From: JBGQAS01 sp964498605
GTDB lineage: Bacteria; Chloroflexota; Anaerolineae; Anaerolineales; Anaerolineaceae
DNA: 7,288 nt
Assembly: GCA_964498605.1 (NCBI GenBank)
Contig: CAZCHK010000077.1
Span: 1-7,288, forward strand
Direction: 5' to 3'
Shown here: piece after piece, positions 1-6,680 of the stretch
Layout: every line of letters begins with the position of its first letter
How positions within the stretch are numbered: the first letter of the stretch is position 1
Notes under the pieces: model-generated
The model's input: the letters and a program-made list of their open reading frames with translations, nothing else
Database searches by the model: none
Told to the model about the DNA's origin: nothing
Program-made: the position numbers and the translations under genes

Positions 1-548
1 ACAGCCATTCGCACAGCGTCACCATGGTCTCCGTGGCTGAGGCGGTTGCCCAGGGTGCTGACCTGGTCATCGGCAGCCTGACCATGAAGAACCCGGAGGA
101 ATCCGAGGACGCCCGCAATGTCGAGGTCTTCTCGCGTTGCGTTTCAGAAAAACGAGCCCTGGGCATTCCGCTGGTGGGTGAATTCTACCCGACCGGTGGA
201 GACGATCGCGCTCCAGAGGACATGCAGGAAGAGATCTACATCGGCTGCCGCATGATCGCGGAAATGGGGGCCGACCTGGTCAAGACCTTCTACACCGGCA
301 AGCGCTTTTCCGAGATCACTGCCGCCACCCCTGTCCCGGTCCTGGCCCTCGGCGCGAAGAAGCTGGCTCATGAAAGCGCTGCCCTGCAGCTCGCCTCAGA
401 AGCCGTCCAGGCGGGTGCGCGCGGGATCGTTTTCGGACGCAATGTCATCCAGTCCAAAGAACCCAACCGCCTGCTGGATGCTTTGAAGGAAGTGGTCAAA
501 GAATTCAAGGCGCCGGACAGCGTCGCCCGATCCTTCCACCTGGACTGA
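1..548 (+). CDS. Class I aldolase, DhnA/FbaB/LsrF (DeoC/LacD) family, 5'-truncated by window edge
   Basis: This is the C-terminal part of a TIM-barrel Schiff-base aldolase. The frame stays open to the left edge (Ser-His-Ser-His-Ser-Val-Thr precede the ATG at 24), so that ATG is internal and the true start lies outside the window. Seen in sequence: the motif DLVKTFYTG, whose Lys (codon 282-284) aligns with the Schiff-base lysine of the family, then GAKKL followed by a helix and GIVFGRNVIQ near the C-terminus. These match the GGKKL and MGRNIFQ segments of E. coli LsrF/FbaB, where the last forms the phosphate-binding end of the barrel. Family members reversibly cleave ketose phosphates to DHAP plus an aldehyde (FbaB), or handle phosphorylated AI-2 products (LsrF). 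The stop lies 5 bases before the kinase start, so the two are almost surely co-transcribed. Inference: it cleaves the phosphorylated ketose made by the kinase. Family sure; substrate unknown. Confidence 0.9.
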   Translation, partial: SHSHSVTMVSVAEAVAQGADLVIGSLTMKNPEESEDARNVEVFSRCVSEKRALGIPLVGEFYPTGGDDRAPEDMQEEIYIGCRMIAEMGADLVKTFYTGKRFSEITAATPVPVLALGAKKLAHESAALQLASEAVQAGARGIVFGRNVIQSKEPNRLLDALKEVVKEFKAPDSVARSFHLD

Positions 549-553
549 TCGCC

Positions 554-2080
554 ATGGACATGCTTCTGGGAATCGATGCGGGCACTACCTCGGTCAAAGC
601 CGGCCTTTTTTCTCCTGAAGGGTGCTGCCTGGCTGTTGCCCGCCAGGAATATCAGCTGGTGACTCCCGCCCCGGAACAGGCCGAGCTCGATGCGCAGGTC
701 TACTGGCAGGCCTGCGTTCAAACGGTGCGCGCGGTTCTGCGCCAGGCGGATGTTCACCCCGAACAAATCCCTGCCCTGGCCGTATCCAGCCAGGGTGAGA
801 CACTGCTTTGCGTGGACCGGGAAGGCCTTCCGATCCATCCAGCCCTGGTCTGGATGGACAACCGCGCCGCCAGCCAGGCTCAGCACCTGGCAGAGCAGTT
901 CGCGGCTGAAGTGTACGGTCGGACCGGCATCCCAGAGATCGTCCCGACCTGGTCGGGTTGCAAGATCGCCTGGATCAGGGAAAACGAACCTGATGTGTTT
1001 GCCCGGACGGCAAAATTCCTGCTCGTGCAGGATTACCTGATCCAGCGCCTGACCGGTCAATACGCCACCGATGGATCGATCGCCTGCACGACGCTGTACT
1101 ACGACCTGCAGCGTGGTGCCTGGTGGCAGGATGTACTGGACGCGCTGGGGATCACGCCCGCCCGGCTGCCGGACATCCTGCCCCCCGGCAGCAAGGTAGC
1201 CCGCCTGTCGGCCGACGCGGCCAGTCAGCTGGGACTGAGTGTGGGTACCTGGGTCGTCAACGGGGGCATGGATCAATCCGTCGGCGCGATCGGCTGCGGC
1301 AACATCATGCCCGGAATGGTCTCAGAAACCACCGGCGCCGCCCTGGCCATCCAGGCCACCATCCTGGACCCAGGGATCGACCCGCAGCAGGTCGTCCCGG
1401 TCTACCAGCATTCCGTTCCAGGCGCTTACCTGTTCGTTCCGGTCTGCCCAACAGCTGGTATGGCTTACAAGTGGTTCCGGGATGTGTTCGCCCAGGCCGA
1501 GATCGAAGAGGCCGCGCGCCAGTCAAAAGACAGCTACGACCTGCTCAACCAGCTGGCTTGTGGCATTCCCGCCGGCGCGGAAGGGCTGCTTATGCTGCCC
1601 CACCTGATGGGCGCCTTCAGCCCCACCCCCAACCCGCTGGCGCGGGGTTCCTTCACCGGGTTCACCCTCAGCCACACCCGCGCGCATTTCGTGCGCGCCC
1701 TCCTGGAAGGCGTAGCCTTCATGCTGCGCAGAAACCTCGAGCAGCTGGGCCGGGCCGGGATCCCCATGCAGGAGATTCGCTCAACGGGAGGCGGTTCACG
1801 CAGCCCGCTGTGGAACCAGGTCAAAGCCAGTGTGTGCCGACTGCCGCTGGTCACGCTACAAAATGAAGAAACCGGTCTGCTGGGGGATGCCATTCTGGCC
1901 GGTTGCGCTGCCGGTCTGTTTTCTTCCATCGAGGACGGCTGCTCGAAAATGGTCGCAGTCAAAGACAGGACCCTGCCCGGAGATGACATGCAAATTTATG
2001 AGCAGGTTTATCAGCGCTACTGCGCATTGGACGCTGCGCTGGATGCGTATTTCCGCACTCAGGTAAAATCAAACTCATGA
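554..2080 (+). CDS. FGGY-family carbohydrate kinase (xylulokinase-like)
   Basis: A 508-residue cytoplasmic sugar kinase of usual FGGY length (about 480-520). It transfers the ATP gamma-phosphate to a sugar, most often a ketose. Seen in sequence: the N-terminal phosphate-1 loop LLGIDAGTTSVKAG (residues 4-17, with D8-A-G-T-T); VWMDNRA in the substrate region; NGGMDQSVGAIG (residues 236-247), in which D240 is the expected catalytic base; and the C-terminal FGGY signature STGGGSRSPLWNQV (from residue 410), which contributes to ADP binding. Both actin-like domains are complete. The ATG at 554 is chosen because it directly precedes the phosphate loop. There is no convincing Shine-Dalgarno sequence, and with only 5 bases after the aldolase stop translation probably depends on coupling; an ATG at 560 is an alternative. 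Between an aldolase and a sugar isomerase, a ketose kinase role is the natural inference. Xylulose, ribulose, fuculose and rhamnulose cannot be told apart here. Confidence 0.92.
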   Translation: MDMLLGIDAGTTSVKAGLFSPEGCCLAVARQEYQLVTPAPEQAELDAQVYWQACVQTVRAVLRQADVHPEQIPALAVSSQGETLLCVDREGLPIHPALVWMDNRAASQAQHLAEQFAAEVYGRTGIPEIVPTWSGCKIAWIRENEPDVFARTAKFLLVQDYLIQRLTGQYATDGSIACTTLYYDLQRGAWWQDVLDALGITPARLPDILPPGSKVARLSADAASQLGLSVGTWVVNGGMDQSVGAIGCGNIMPGMVSETTGAALAIQATILDPGIDPQQVVPVYQHSVPGAYLFVPVCPTAGMAYKWFRDVFAQAEIEEAARQSKDSYDLLNQLACGIPAGAEGLLMLPHLMGAFSPTPNPLARGSFTGFTLSHTRAHFVRALLEGVAFMLRRNLEQLGRAGIPMQEIRSTGGGSRSPLWNQVKASVCRLPLVTLQNEETGLLGDAILAGCAAGLFSSIEDGCSKMVAVKDRTLPGDDMQIYEQVYQRYCALDAALDAYFRTQVKSNS

Positions 2081-2084
2081 AAAC

Positions 2085-2092
2085 AAAAGGAG
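2085..2092 (+). promoter_or_regulatory. Ribosome binding site of the isomerase gene
   Basis: AAAAGGAG lies 7 bases before the ATG at 2100. It is one of the strongest Shine-Dalgarno matches in the cluster and fixes the isomerase start. The kinase just upstream has none, so the isomerase may be made in larger amounts than the kinase (inference). Confidence 0.7.
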
Positions 2093-2099
2093 CTTTCTA

Positions 2100-3491
2100 A
2101 TGACAACAAAACCGAAAGTTGGCGTGCTGGTCATGGCACTCCTCGAAGATGATTACAATAAAACAGCCCATGTCAGGCCGAGCGCGCAGCAGGCAGCCGA
2201 CCGCATCGGTGGGGTGATCGCCCGCTATGCGGAAACGGTCTGCCCGCCGCTGGTTGAAGAAGAAGACCAGGCCGAAGCAGCCGCGCAGATGTTCAATGCT
2301 GCCGGTGTGGACCTGATCGTTGCGGTTGAGGTGGCATACACCAAGGGCATCGTGCCCACGCGCTGTTTTCTGAACACCACCGCACCCGTGCTGGTATGGA
2401 ACACGCAGCAGGTCGAATTCCTGCCGGAGAACGCGGATTTCGACCTGATCATGGTCAACTCGGGCATGTGCGGCGTCCCGGAGATGACCTCCGCCCTCCT
2501 GCGCCTGGGCAGGCCTTTCTGGATGGTCACCTCACAGATCGACGACCCGTACGGACAGGAAAAATTGGCCCGCTACATCGCGGCAGCCGGCGTGGCACGC
2601 AAGCTCAAACACTCCCGCATCGCCATCGCCGGGCATGCTTTTGAAGGCATGACCGACCTGATGGTCGATCAGCTCAGCCTGCGCCAGTTCGTCGGGCCGG
2701 TGTGCTGGCCGGTCGAGGCAGAGAAGGTCGCCCTGGCCATGGCGGAAGTTTCCGACCAGGCCGTCCAGGACCTGGTCCGCTTCGAATCCGCCCGATTCCG
2801 GATCGACATGGACCAGGAGCTCTTCGAGCGCTCCTGCCGCCTGGCACTGGCCCTGGAGAAGGTCACCCGTGACGGCCGCTTCGATGCCCTGGCATCCTTC
2901 GATCAGATCTGGCTGACCGACCCGCGGGTGGGGATCATCCCCTCCTACGGCACCGGACGCCTGTGCGAGCTGGGTCTGCCCTGCTCGACTGAAGCCGATA
3001 TCACCACCCTGACTGCCATGCTCATCCTGCAGGAGATCGCTGGTCAGTCCACTTTCCTGGAGAACTATGTCATCGATTTCAAGCGCGATGCCATGATCCT
3101 GTCCCACGACGGGCACGGCAACCCGGCCCTGGCTGCCAGACCGGGCGATGTCAGCATCAAGCACAGCATCTACTACCAGGGCGTGCATGGATTCGGCGCG
3201 GGGTTCGAGTTCGCCTACAAGCCAGGCCCCGTCACCAATCTCGCCCTGGTGAATCTGGACGCCAGGCAGTGGCGCCTGATCATCTCCGAAGGCGATTCCC
3301 TGCCCATTCAGCCCCGCCCGGTTTCAGCACCTCAGATGCTGTTCAAGCCCAAAACACTGAACATTCGCGACTGGTGCGATGCCTGGTGCATGGCCGGTGC
3401 TCCGCATCACATGGCTCTGGCGTACGGGCACCTGACCGAACAGATCAAGGCTTATGCCGAGCTGGAGCGCCTCGAAGTTGTTGAGGTGTAA
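2100..3491 (+). CDS. L-arabinose/L-fucose isomerase-family sugar isomerase
   Basis: A 463-residue aldose-ketose isomerase-like protein, somewhat shorter than E. coli AraA (500 residues). The N-terminal half has Rossmann-like segments typical of the Fuc/Ara isomerase fold. The C-terminal half carries what look like the four AraA metal and catalytic positions: E298 in STEADITTL (AraA E306 in AEGDW), E321 in STFLENYVIDF (AraA E333 in TSFMEDYTY), H336 in ILSHDGHG (AraA H350 in GSHMLEV) and the H436-H437 pair in HHMALAYGH (AraA H449-H450 in HHTVFSH). The spacing matches AraA closely, so the divalent-metal site appears intact. These enzymes convert an aldose to its ketose by a cis-enediol route. 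Conservation outside the motifs is too low, as judged by eye, to call it AraA or FucI. It lies 19 bases after the kinase with its own strong ribosome binding site. Inference: it supplies the ketose substrate of the kinase. Confidence 0.85.
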   Translation: MTTKPKVGVLVMALLEDDYNKTAHVRPSAQQAADRIGGVIARYAETVCPPLVEEEDQAEAAAQMFNAAGVDLIVAVEVAYTKGIVPTRCFLNTTAPVLVWNTQQVEFLPENADFDLIMVNSGMCGVPEMTSALLRLGRPFWMVTSQIDDPYGQEKLARYIAAAGVARKLKHSRIAIAGHAFEGMTDLMVDQLSLRQFVGPVCWPVEAEKVALAMAEVSDQAVQDLVRFESARFRIDMDQELFERSCRLALALEKVTRDGRFDALASFDQIWLTDPRVGIIPSYGTGRLCELGLPCSTEADITTLTAMLILQEIAGQSTFLENYVIDFKRDAMILSHDGHGNPALAARPGDVSIKHSIYYQGVHGFGAGFEFAYKPGPVTNLALVNLDARQWRLIISEGDSLPIQPRPVSAPQMLFKPKTLNIRDWCDAWCMAGAPHHMALAYGHLTEQIKAYAELERLEVVEV

Positions 3492-3524
3492 TCACAGCGG
3501 TGCGTTTTGATCGGAGCAATGAAT

Positions 3525-3566
3525 ATGGACGAGAATGAAGAAATCCTGATAAACAGAGGCCAATAA
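3525..3566 (+). CDS. Possible leader mini-ORF (13 codons) coupled to the DeoR gene
   Basis: The ATG at 3525 opens MDENEEILINRGQ and stops at TAA 3564-3566, so the stop overlaps the ATG of the DeoR gene as TAATG. GGAG at 3513-3516 sits 8 bases upstream, a well-placed Shine-Dalgarno sequence. An in-frame ATG at 3519 would give 15 codons but lies too close to that GGAG. The peptide is acidic and I recognise no family. If translated, it would feed ribosomes onto the repressor start by termination-reinitiation. It may equally be chance in a 74-base spacer, since the DeoR gene also has its own AGAGG. Confidence 0.3.
   Translation: MDENEEILINRGQ
3555..3559 (+). promoter_or_regulatory. Ribosome binding site of the DeoR-family gene
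   Basis: AGAGG lies 6 bases before the ATG at 3566. It supports that start, and it lies inside the candidate leader ORF, so translation of the leader would cover or uncover it. Confidence 0.5.
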
Positions 3567-4348
3567 TGGATGAATTGAGTGCTGCCGAACGCAGATCGTT
3601 GATTGCCCAGATGGTATCCGAACAGGGGAAAGTTTCAGTGAATGATCTGGTGGATATGTTCAGGGTGACCGAGACATCCATCCGGCGCGATTTGACTGTG
3701 CTCGAAAAGAACGACCGCTTAAAACGCGTTCACGGTGGAGCCATCCCGATCCCGGGCAGCCTGCGCACGGATTCGTTTAACGAAAAGAAGCTTCTCAATA
3801 GGAAAGCCAAGGAGCGCATCGGCCAGGTTGCTGCCGGATTGATCAAGCCCCAGGACATACTTCTGCTGGATTCGGGCACAACCACCCTGCAGATCGTGCG
3901 CCACATTCCTGCCGTCCTGCGCGCTCGCAGCTCGGTTACGCTCGTCACCAATTCTCTTCCGATCAACGAGGAGGTTCTCAACTGGCCCGCTCCCAACCTG
4001 ACCATCCTGGGCGGGCTGTATCTTGCTGATTACCAGGCGACGGTTGGTCCACAGACGCTGGCCCAGCTGCAAGACATCAACGCGGACATCGCCTTCCTGG
4101 GCGCGGATGGCTTGACCCTCACCGCCGGGGCGACCACCGCCAACATCCTCATGGCGGAAGTCGATCGCATGATGGTGGAGCATTCCCGCAAGGCTGTCCT
4201 GGTGATCGACAGCAGCAAGATCGGCCGAGCAGGGTTTGTTCCGATCAAACCGATCAGCAGCTTCCACGCGCTCATTACCGACAGCGACGCCCCCCAGGAT
4301 TTTCTCCAGGCGGTGCGCGAGATGGGCGTGGAGGTCATCCTGGTGTAG
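3566..4348 (+). CDS. DeoR-family transcriptional regulator
   Basis: A 260-residue DNA-binding repressor of standard family length. The N-terminal winged helix-turn-helix spans about residues 6-60: AERRSLIAQMVSEQGKVSV, then the recognition helix around TETSIRRDLTVLE (35-47) and the diagnostic RVHGGA (54-59). The C-terminal DeoR sensor domain, related to the ribose-5-phosphate isomerase fold, shows DSGTTT (102-107), TLVTNS (125-130), LTILGG (145-150), FLGADGL (177-183) and VIDSSK (213-218), all typical phosphosugar-binding elements. The family usually represses sugar operons and lets go on binding a phosphorylated intermediate. It sits in the middle of the cluster, between isomerase and TIM-like genes, so it probably controls this operon and itself (inference). 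Its operator is presumably left of the window or in the 74-base spacer; I cannot point to one. Family sure, effector unknown. Confidence 0.93.
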   Translation: MDELSAAERRSLIAQMVSEQGKVSVNDLVDMFRVTETSIRRDLTVLEKNDRLKRVHGGAIPIPGSLRTDSFNEKKLLNRKAKERIGQVAAGLIKPQDILLLDSGTTTLQIVRHIPAVLRARSSVTLVTNSLPINEEVLNWPAPNLTILGGLYLADYQATVGPQTLAQLQDINADIAFLGADGLTLTAGATTANILMAEVDRMMVEHSRKAVLVIDSSKIGRAGFVPIKPISSFHALITDSDAPQDFLQAVREMGVEVILV

Positions 4349-4372
4349 GGACCCGGTACCCGGAAGTTCAAG

Positions 4373-5077
4373 ATGTATCAAGGACTGCAGATCACCCCGC
4401 CATTTTTTGAGATTGGACCAAAGGCCTACCTGTTTGGAAAGGATGCCCTGCATCTTGCCCGGTACGCTGACCGCATGAGCAGGAAATATGATGTGCGCAT
4501 CATCTTCACTCCGCAGTATGTGGACATCCCGCTCATCGCCAGTCACACCCGGCATGTGCTGGTGTTCGCCCAGCACATGGATCCCCTCCCCATCGGACGG
4601 GGGATCGGTTCCGTGCTTCCAGAAGCAATCAAGAAAGCGGGAGCTGTCGGGGTGCTGCTCAATCATGCCGAGAAGAGGATCCCTCGCGATCAGCTCGAGC
4701 TCACCATCCGCCGAGCCGATCAGGTAGGCCTGGCCAGTATGGTCTGCGCGGACGACCTGGGCGATGCCATTGAGATCGCCCGCATGGAGCCCAATATCAT
4801 CATCGTCGAGTCGCCCGAGCTCATCGGTACCGGCAGGCGTGCCAGCGGTGACCGCGAGATTGTGCAGCAGACCAATGCGGCACTTTGGGCGATCAATCCG
4901 CGCATCCGCGTCCTGCACGGCGCCGGGATCAGCTCGGGCAGGGATGTCTATGAGATCATCGCGGCCGGTTCGCAAGCCAGCGGATCCACCAGCGGGATCA
5001 TCAATGCGGAGAGACCTTTCATGGTCCTGGAAGACATGATCCGATCCGTGCGTCAGGCCTGGGACGATACACATTAA
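4373..5077 (+). CDS. Triosephosphate isomerase-like protein (archaeal-type, short TIM)
   Basis: A 234-residue TIM-barrel isomerase close to the short archaeal-type TIM (about 225 residues) rather than the roughly 250-residue bacterial form. Seen: the catalytic-lysine strand FFEIGPKAY (K17); FAQHMDPLPIGRGIGSVLPEAI, as in archaeal TIMs; VLLNHAEKR with electrophile H98; IVESPELIGTGRRAS with general base E146 and the flexible loop; and VLHGAGISSGRDV plus GSTSGIINAERP for phosphate binding. The Asn two residues before the lysine in classical NxK is Gly15, an odd change. The known reaction is DHAP to glyceraldehyde 3-phosphate. Relatives in erythritol and tetritol pathways act on tetrulose phosphates, which is a real alternative here. 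GGAAG at 4362-4366 precedes the start by 6 bases, and the gene follows the DeoR gene by 24 bases. Likely role: processing the aldolase product in the same pathway. Confidence 0.85.
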   Translation: MYQGLQITPPFFEIGPKAYLFGKDALHLARYADRMSRKYDVRIIFTPQYVDIPLIASHTRHVLVFAQHMDPLPIGRGIGSVLPEAIKKAGAVGVLLNHAEKRIPRDQLELTIRRADQVGLASMVCADDLGDAIEIARMEPNIIIVESPELIGTGRRASGDREIVQQTNAALWAINPRIRVLHGAGISSGRDVYEIIAAGSQASGSTSGIINAERPFMVLEDMIRSVRQAWDDTH

Positions 5078-5081
5078 TTCT

Positions 5082-5086
5082 GGAGG
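5082..5086 (+). promoter_or_regulatory. Ribosome binding site of the first YjbQ-family gene
   Basis: GGAGG lies 5 bases before the ATG at 5092, within the 14-base gap after the TIM-like gene. It fixes the start and shows strong independent translation. Confidence 0.65.
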
Positions 5087-5091
5087 AACAT

Positions 5092-5586
5092 ATGACAGTT
5101 TTTCATGAATCTTTCACAGTCCAATCCGAGCGGCTGCCCACCTTCCATGATGTGACTGACAGGGTCACGGAGATTCTAAAAAGGTCGAAAACAACCAATG
5201 GCATCCTGGTGGTCTTCTCGCAGCACACGACCTGCAGTGTGATCATCCAGGAGGAATCCCATGACGAGAACTTCTGGGGCACCAAGTTCATCATGCAGGA
5301 TCTGGTGAATGCACTGGAGCAGGTCGTCCCGACCTGTCAGACAGAAGGCCAGTACCTTCATCCCGGCCCGCAGCACATCACGGATGCGGTCAACCGCAGT
5401 GAAGAGCCCTTCTGGAGCCTGAACACGGACGCCCATCTGCGCTCGGTGATCCTGGGACGCTCTGAAAGTATCCCTATCGTCAGCGGAAAGCTCGAACTGG
5501 GAGAGTTCGGACGCATCTACTTTGTCGATTTCGACCAGGTGCGCGCCAGGCAGAGAACGGTGCGGGTCCAGATCGTTGGTGAATGA
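5092..5586 (+). CDS. Divergent YjbQ/UPF0047 family protein with extra loops
   Basis: A 164-residue cytoplasmic protein of the YjbQ (UPF0047, COG0432) family. Seen: VVFSQHTTCSVIIQEE (residues 40-55, H45), YLHPG (H90), TDAHLRSVILG (H115), IPIVSGKLELGEFGRIYFVDFD (128-149) and the C-terminal beta strand RTVRVQIVGE. These match the family segments HTTAS, YRHN, AHIKASLLG and the GrLaLGtWQgIyl strand. The three histidines are the presumed metal ligands. It is about 25 residues longer than usual: H90 to H115 is 25 residues against 11 (H81 to H92) in the second copy here, and H45 to H90 is 45 against 36. E. coli YjbQ has weak thiamine-phosphate synthase activity, and the real function of the family is unsettled. 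It starts 14 bases after the TIM-like gene, so it belongs to the sugar operon. Function in this setting unknown. Confidence 0.88.
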   Translation: MTVFHESFTVQSERLPTFHDVTDRVTEILKRSKTTNGILVVFSQHTTCSVIIQEESHDENFWGTKFIMQDLVNALEQVVPTCQTEGQYLHPGPQHITDAVNRSEEPFWSLNTDAHLRSVILGRSESIPIVSGKLELGEFGRIYFVDFDQVRARQRTVRVQIVGE

Positions 5587-5607
5587 TCCAGTGGCATTAA
5601 CTTTCAA

Positions 5608-5636
5608 CGACAGGTGATCAGAGCCTGCCGTTTTTT
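5608..5636 (+). terminator. Candidate intrinsic terminator after the first YjbQ gene
   Basis: CGACAGG (5608-5614) pairs with CCTGCCG (5624-5630) with one A-C mismatch around a 9-base loop, followed at once by six T (5631-5636). The stem is modest, but stem plus T-run 22 bases past the stop codon is a good form for a Rho-independent terminator. It would end the main operon before the second YjbQ gene. Confidence 0.5.
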
Positions 5637-5748
5637 CTTCCCATCCCAAATCAATAAATCTGGCGGTTCTAACGGGCAAGCGGTGCCAGTTTTCGCTGCA
5701 TGGAGACCTTACATCCTCTGAATAATTCGGGGCTGCCTGGATTACAAT

Positions 5749-5760
5749 CAGGATATCCTG
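5749..5760. promoter_or_regulatory. 12-base perfect palindrome, possible operator
   Basis: CAGGATATCCTG is its own reverse complement. It directly follows TACAAT (5743-5748), which resembles a -10 box, though no good -35 box lies 16-18 bases upstream. It is 67 bases before the second YjbQ start and downstream of the probable terminator, where a promoter for that gene would be expected. It may be an operator or chance; no second copy was seen in the window. Confidence 0.3.
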
Positions 5761-5815
5761 GGCTGGCTGTTTGCCGCCTGAAGAAGAGGATCAACTTAAA
5801 TTCGATTTTTTGTAC

Positions 5816-5822
5816 GGAAGGG
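5816..5822 (+). promoter_or_regulatory. yjbQ: Ribosome binding site deciding the start of the second YjbQ gene
   Basis: GGAAGGG ends 5 bases before the ATG at 5828. It supports that ATG over an in-frame TTG at 5771, which would add 19 residues that the family does not have. Confidence 0.65.
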
Positions 5823-5827
5823 CACAC

Positions 5828-6247
<420 letters not shown>

Positions 6248-6352
6248 ACAAACAATCGAAAAAGTATCTCCGCAGGACTTTTCACTGATCTCTACCCATT
6301 GACTGCATGGAAAAATTGGTGGCACTCTATACGAATGATCTGATCACGATAA

Positions 6353-6589
6353 TCAACCAGATCTCTTATTGACACTGCTGATACTGGTAACAGGTATTCC
6401 AGCTCAAGAAGGGCGGTAGATTTTCCTGTAATGATTCTCCCCTCATCTGTAAATATCGAACCTCGGTCCCATCTGTAGGGGTATTCCCCCGAGGTTGGAT
6501 TTCAAGCAGGTTGGTCCCTGGATCCGGTTCTAAAAGCAGGAATCATAGACGATCATAAAAACGCCATTGGAGTAGTTATCAAGCGATAA
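6353..6589 (+). pseudogene. Possible decayed coding remnant with one in-frame TAG
   Basis: One frame is open from 6353 to 6475, meets TAG at 6476-6478, then runs 36 more codons to TAA at 6587-6589. The second part reads like protein (VGFQAGWSLDP, then VLKAGIIDDHKNAIGVVIKR). A neighbouring frame at 6366-6413 reads LLTLLILVTGIPAQEG, which resembles a signal peptide. No start with a ribosome binding site was found and I recognise no family. Chance opening is quite possible at this length. Confidence 0.15.
6459..6496 (+). repeat. Nested hairpin element (8-bp outer stem)
   Basis: AACCTCGG (6459-6466) is perfectly complementary to CCGAGGTT (6489-6496). Inside, GGGG (6478-6481) faces CCCC (6486-6489) over a TATT loop, sharing one base with the outer stem. 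No T-run follows, so it is not a standard terminator. CATCTGTA occurs directly before (6444-6451) and within it (6470-6477), 26 bases apart. It could be an RNA structure or a protein-binding site. Confidence 0.4.
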
Positions 6590-6675
6590 ATTTCGTGCGT
6601 GCAATTCCCTTTATTGCTTCGCATCTATGATATTATCAAAAAGATTGGGTTAAACTCACGGGACAAATAATTAAT

Positions 6676-6680
6676 AAGGA
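6676..6680 (+). promoter_or_regulatory. Ribosome binding site deciding the start of the membrane-protein gene
   Basis: AAGGA lies 9 bases before GTG 6690 and 6 bases before the in-frame TTG 6687. It supports a non-ATG start. The ATG at 6680 is in another frame and stops after 15 codons. Confidence 0.45.

Noticed and set aside
24..26. ATG at 24 as the aldolase start
   Set aside because: The frame stays open to the left edge and the barrel would lack its N-terminal strands, so this Met is internal.
1..548. AI-2 (lsr) type pathway because of LsrF-like aldolase plus FGGY kinase
   Set aside because: No LsrG, LsrR or Lsr transporter is present in the window, and an isomerase plus TIM-like protein fit sugar breakdown better.
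943..957. CCCGACC-T-GGTCGGG near-palindrome in the kinase gene
   Set aside because: It lies inside coding sequence encoding a plausible protein segment, has no partner site, and is expected by chance in GC-rich DNA.
368..1276. 302-codon minus-strand open frame opposite the aldolase and kinase
   Set aside because: The + strand genes are certain, and the minus-strand translation has no family features and an odd composition rich in Gly, Arg, Gln and Asp.
1123..1866. 247-codon + strand open frame in another phase inside the kinase gene
   Set aside because: Arg/Gly/Pro-rich out-of-frame translation of GC-rich coding sequence; the kinase frame carries all the motifs.
4349..4372. GGTACC-centred repeat (CCCGGTACCCGG) between the DeoR and TIM-like genes as an operator or terminator
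   Set aside because: The symmetry is only partial, no T-run follows, and the 24-base gap is mostly used by the ribosome binding site.
3719..5074. Long 451-codon open frame on the minus strand across the DeoR and TIM-like genes
   Set aside because: It is antisense to two clear genes with intact motifs, has no recognisable domain, and such frames are common opposite GC-rich coding DNA.
5771..5827. TTG start at 5771 adding 19 residues to the second YjbQ protein
   Set aside because: The ATG at 5828 has GGAAGGG in place and gives the normal family length; the extension is not a family feature.
6369..6400. TTGACA as the -35 of a promoter
   Set aside because: The only -10-like match, TATTCC, is 20 bases away and weak, and no gene starts soon after.
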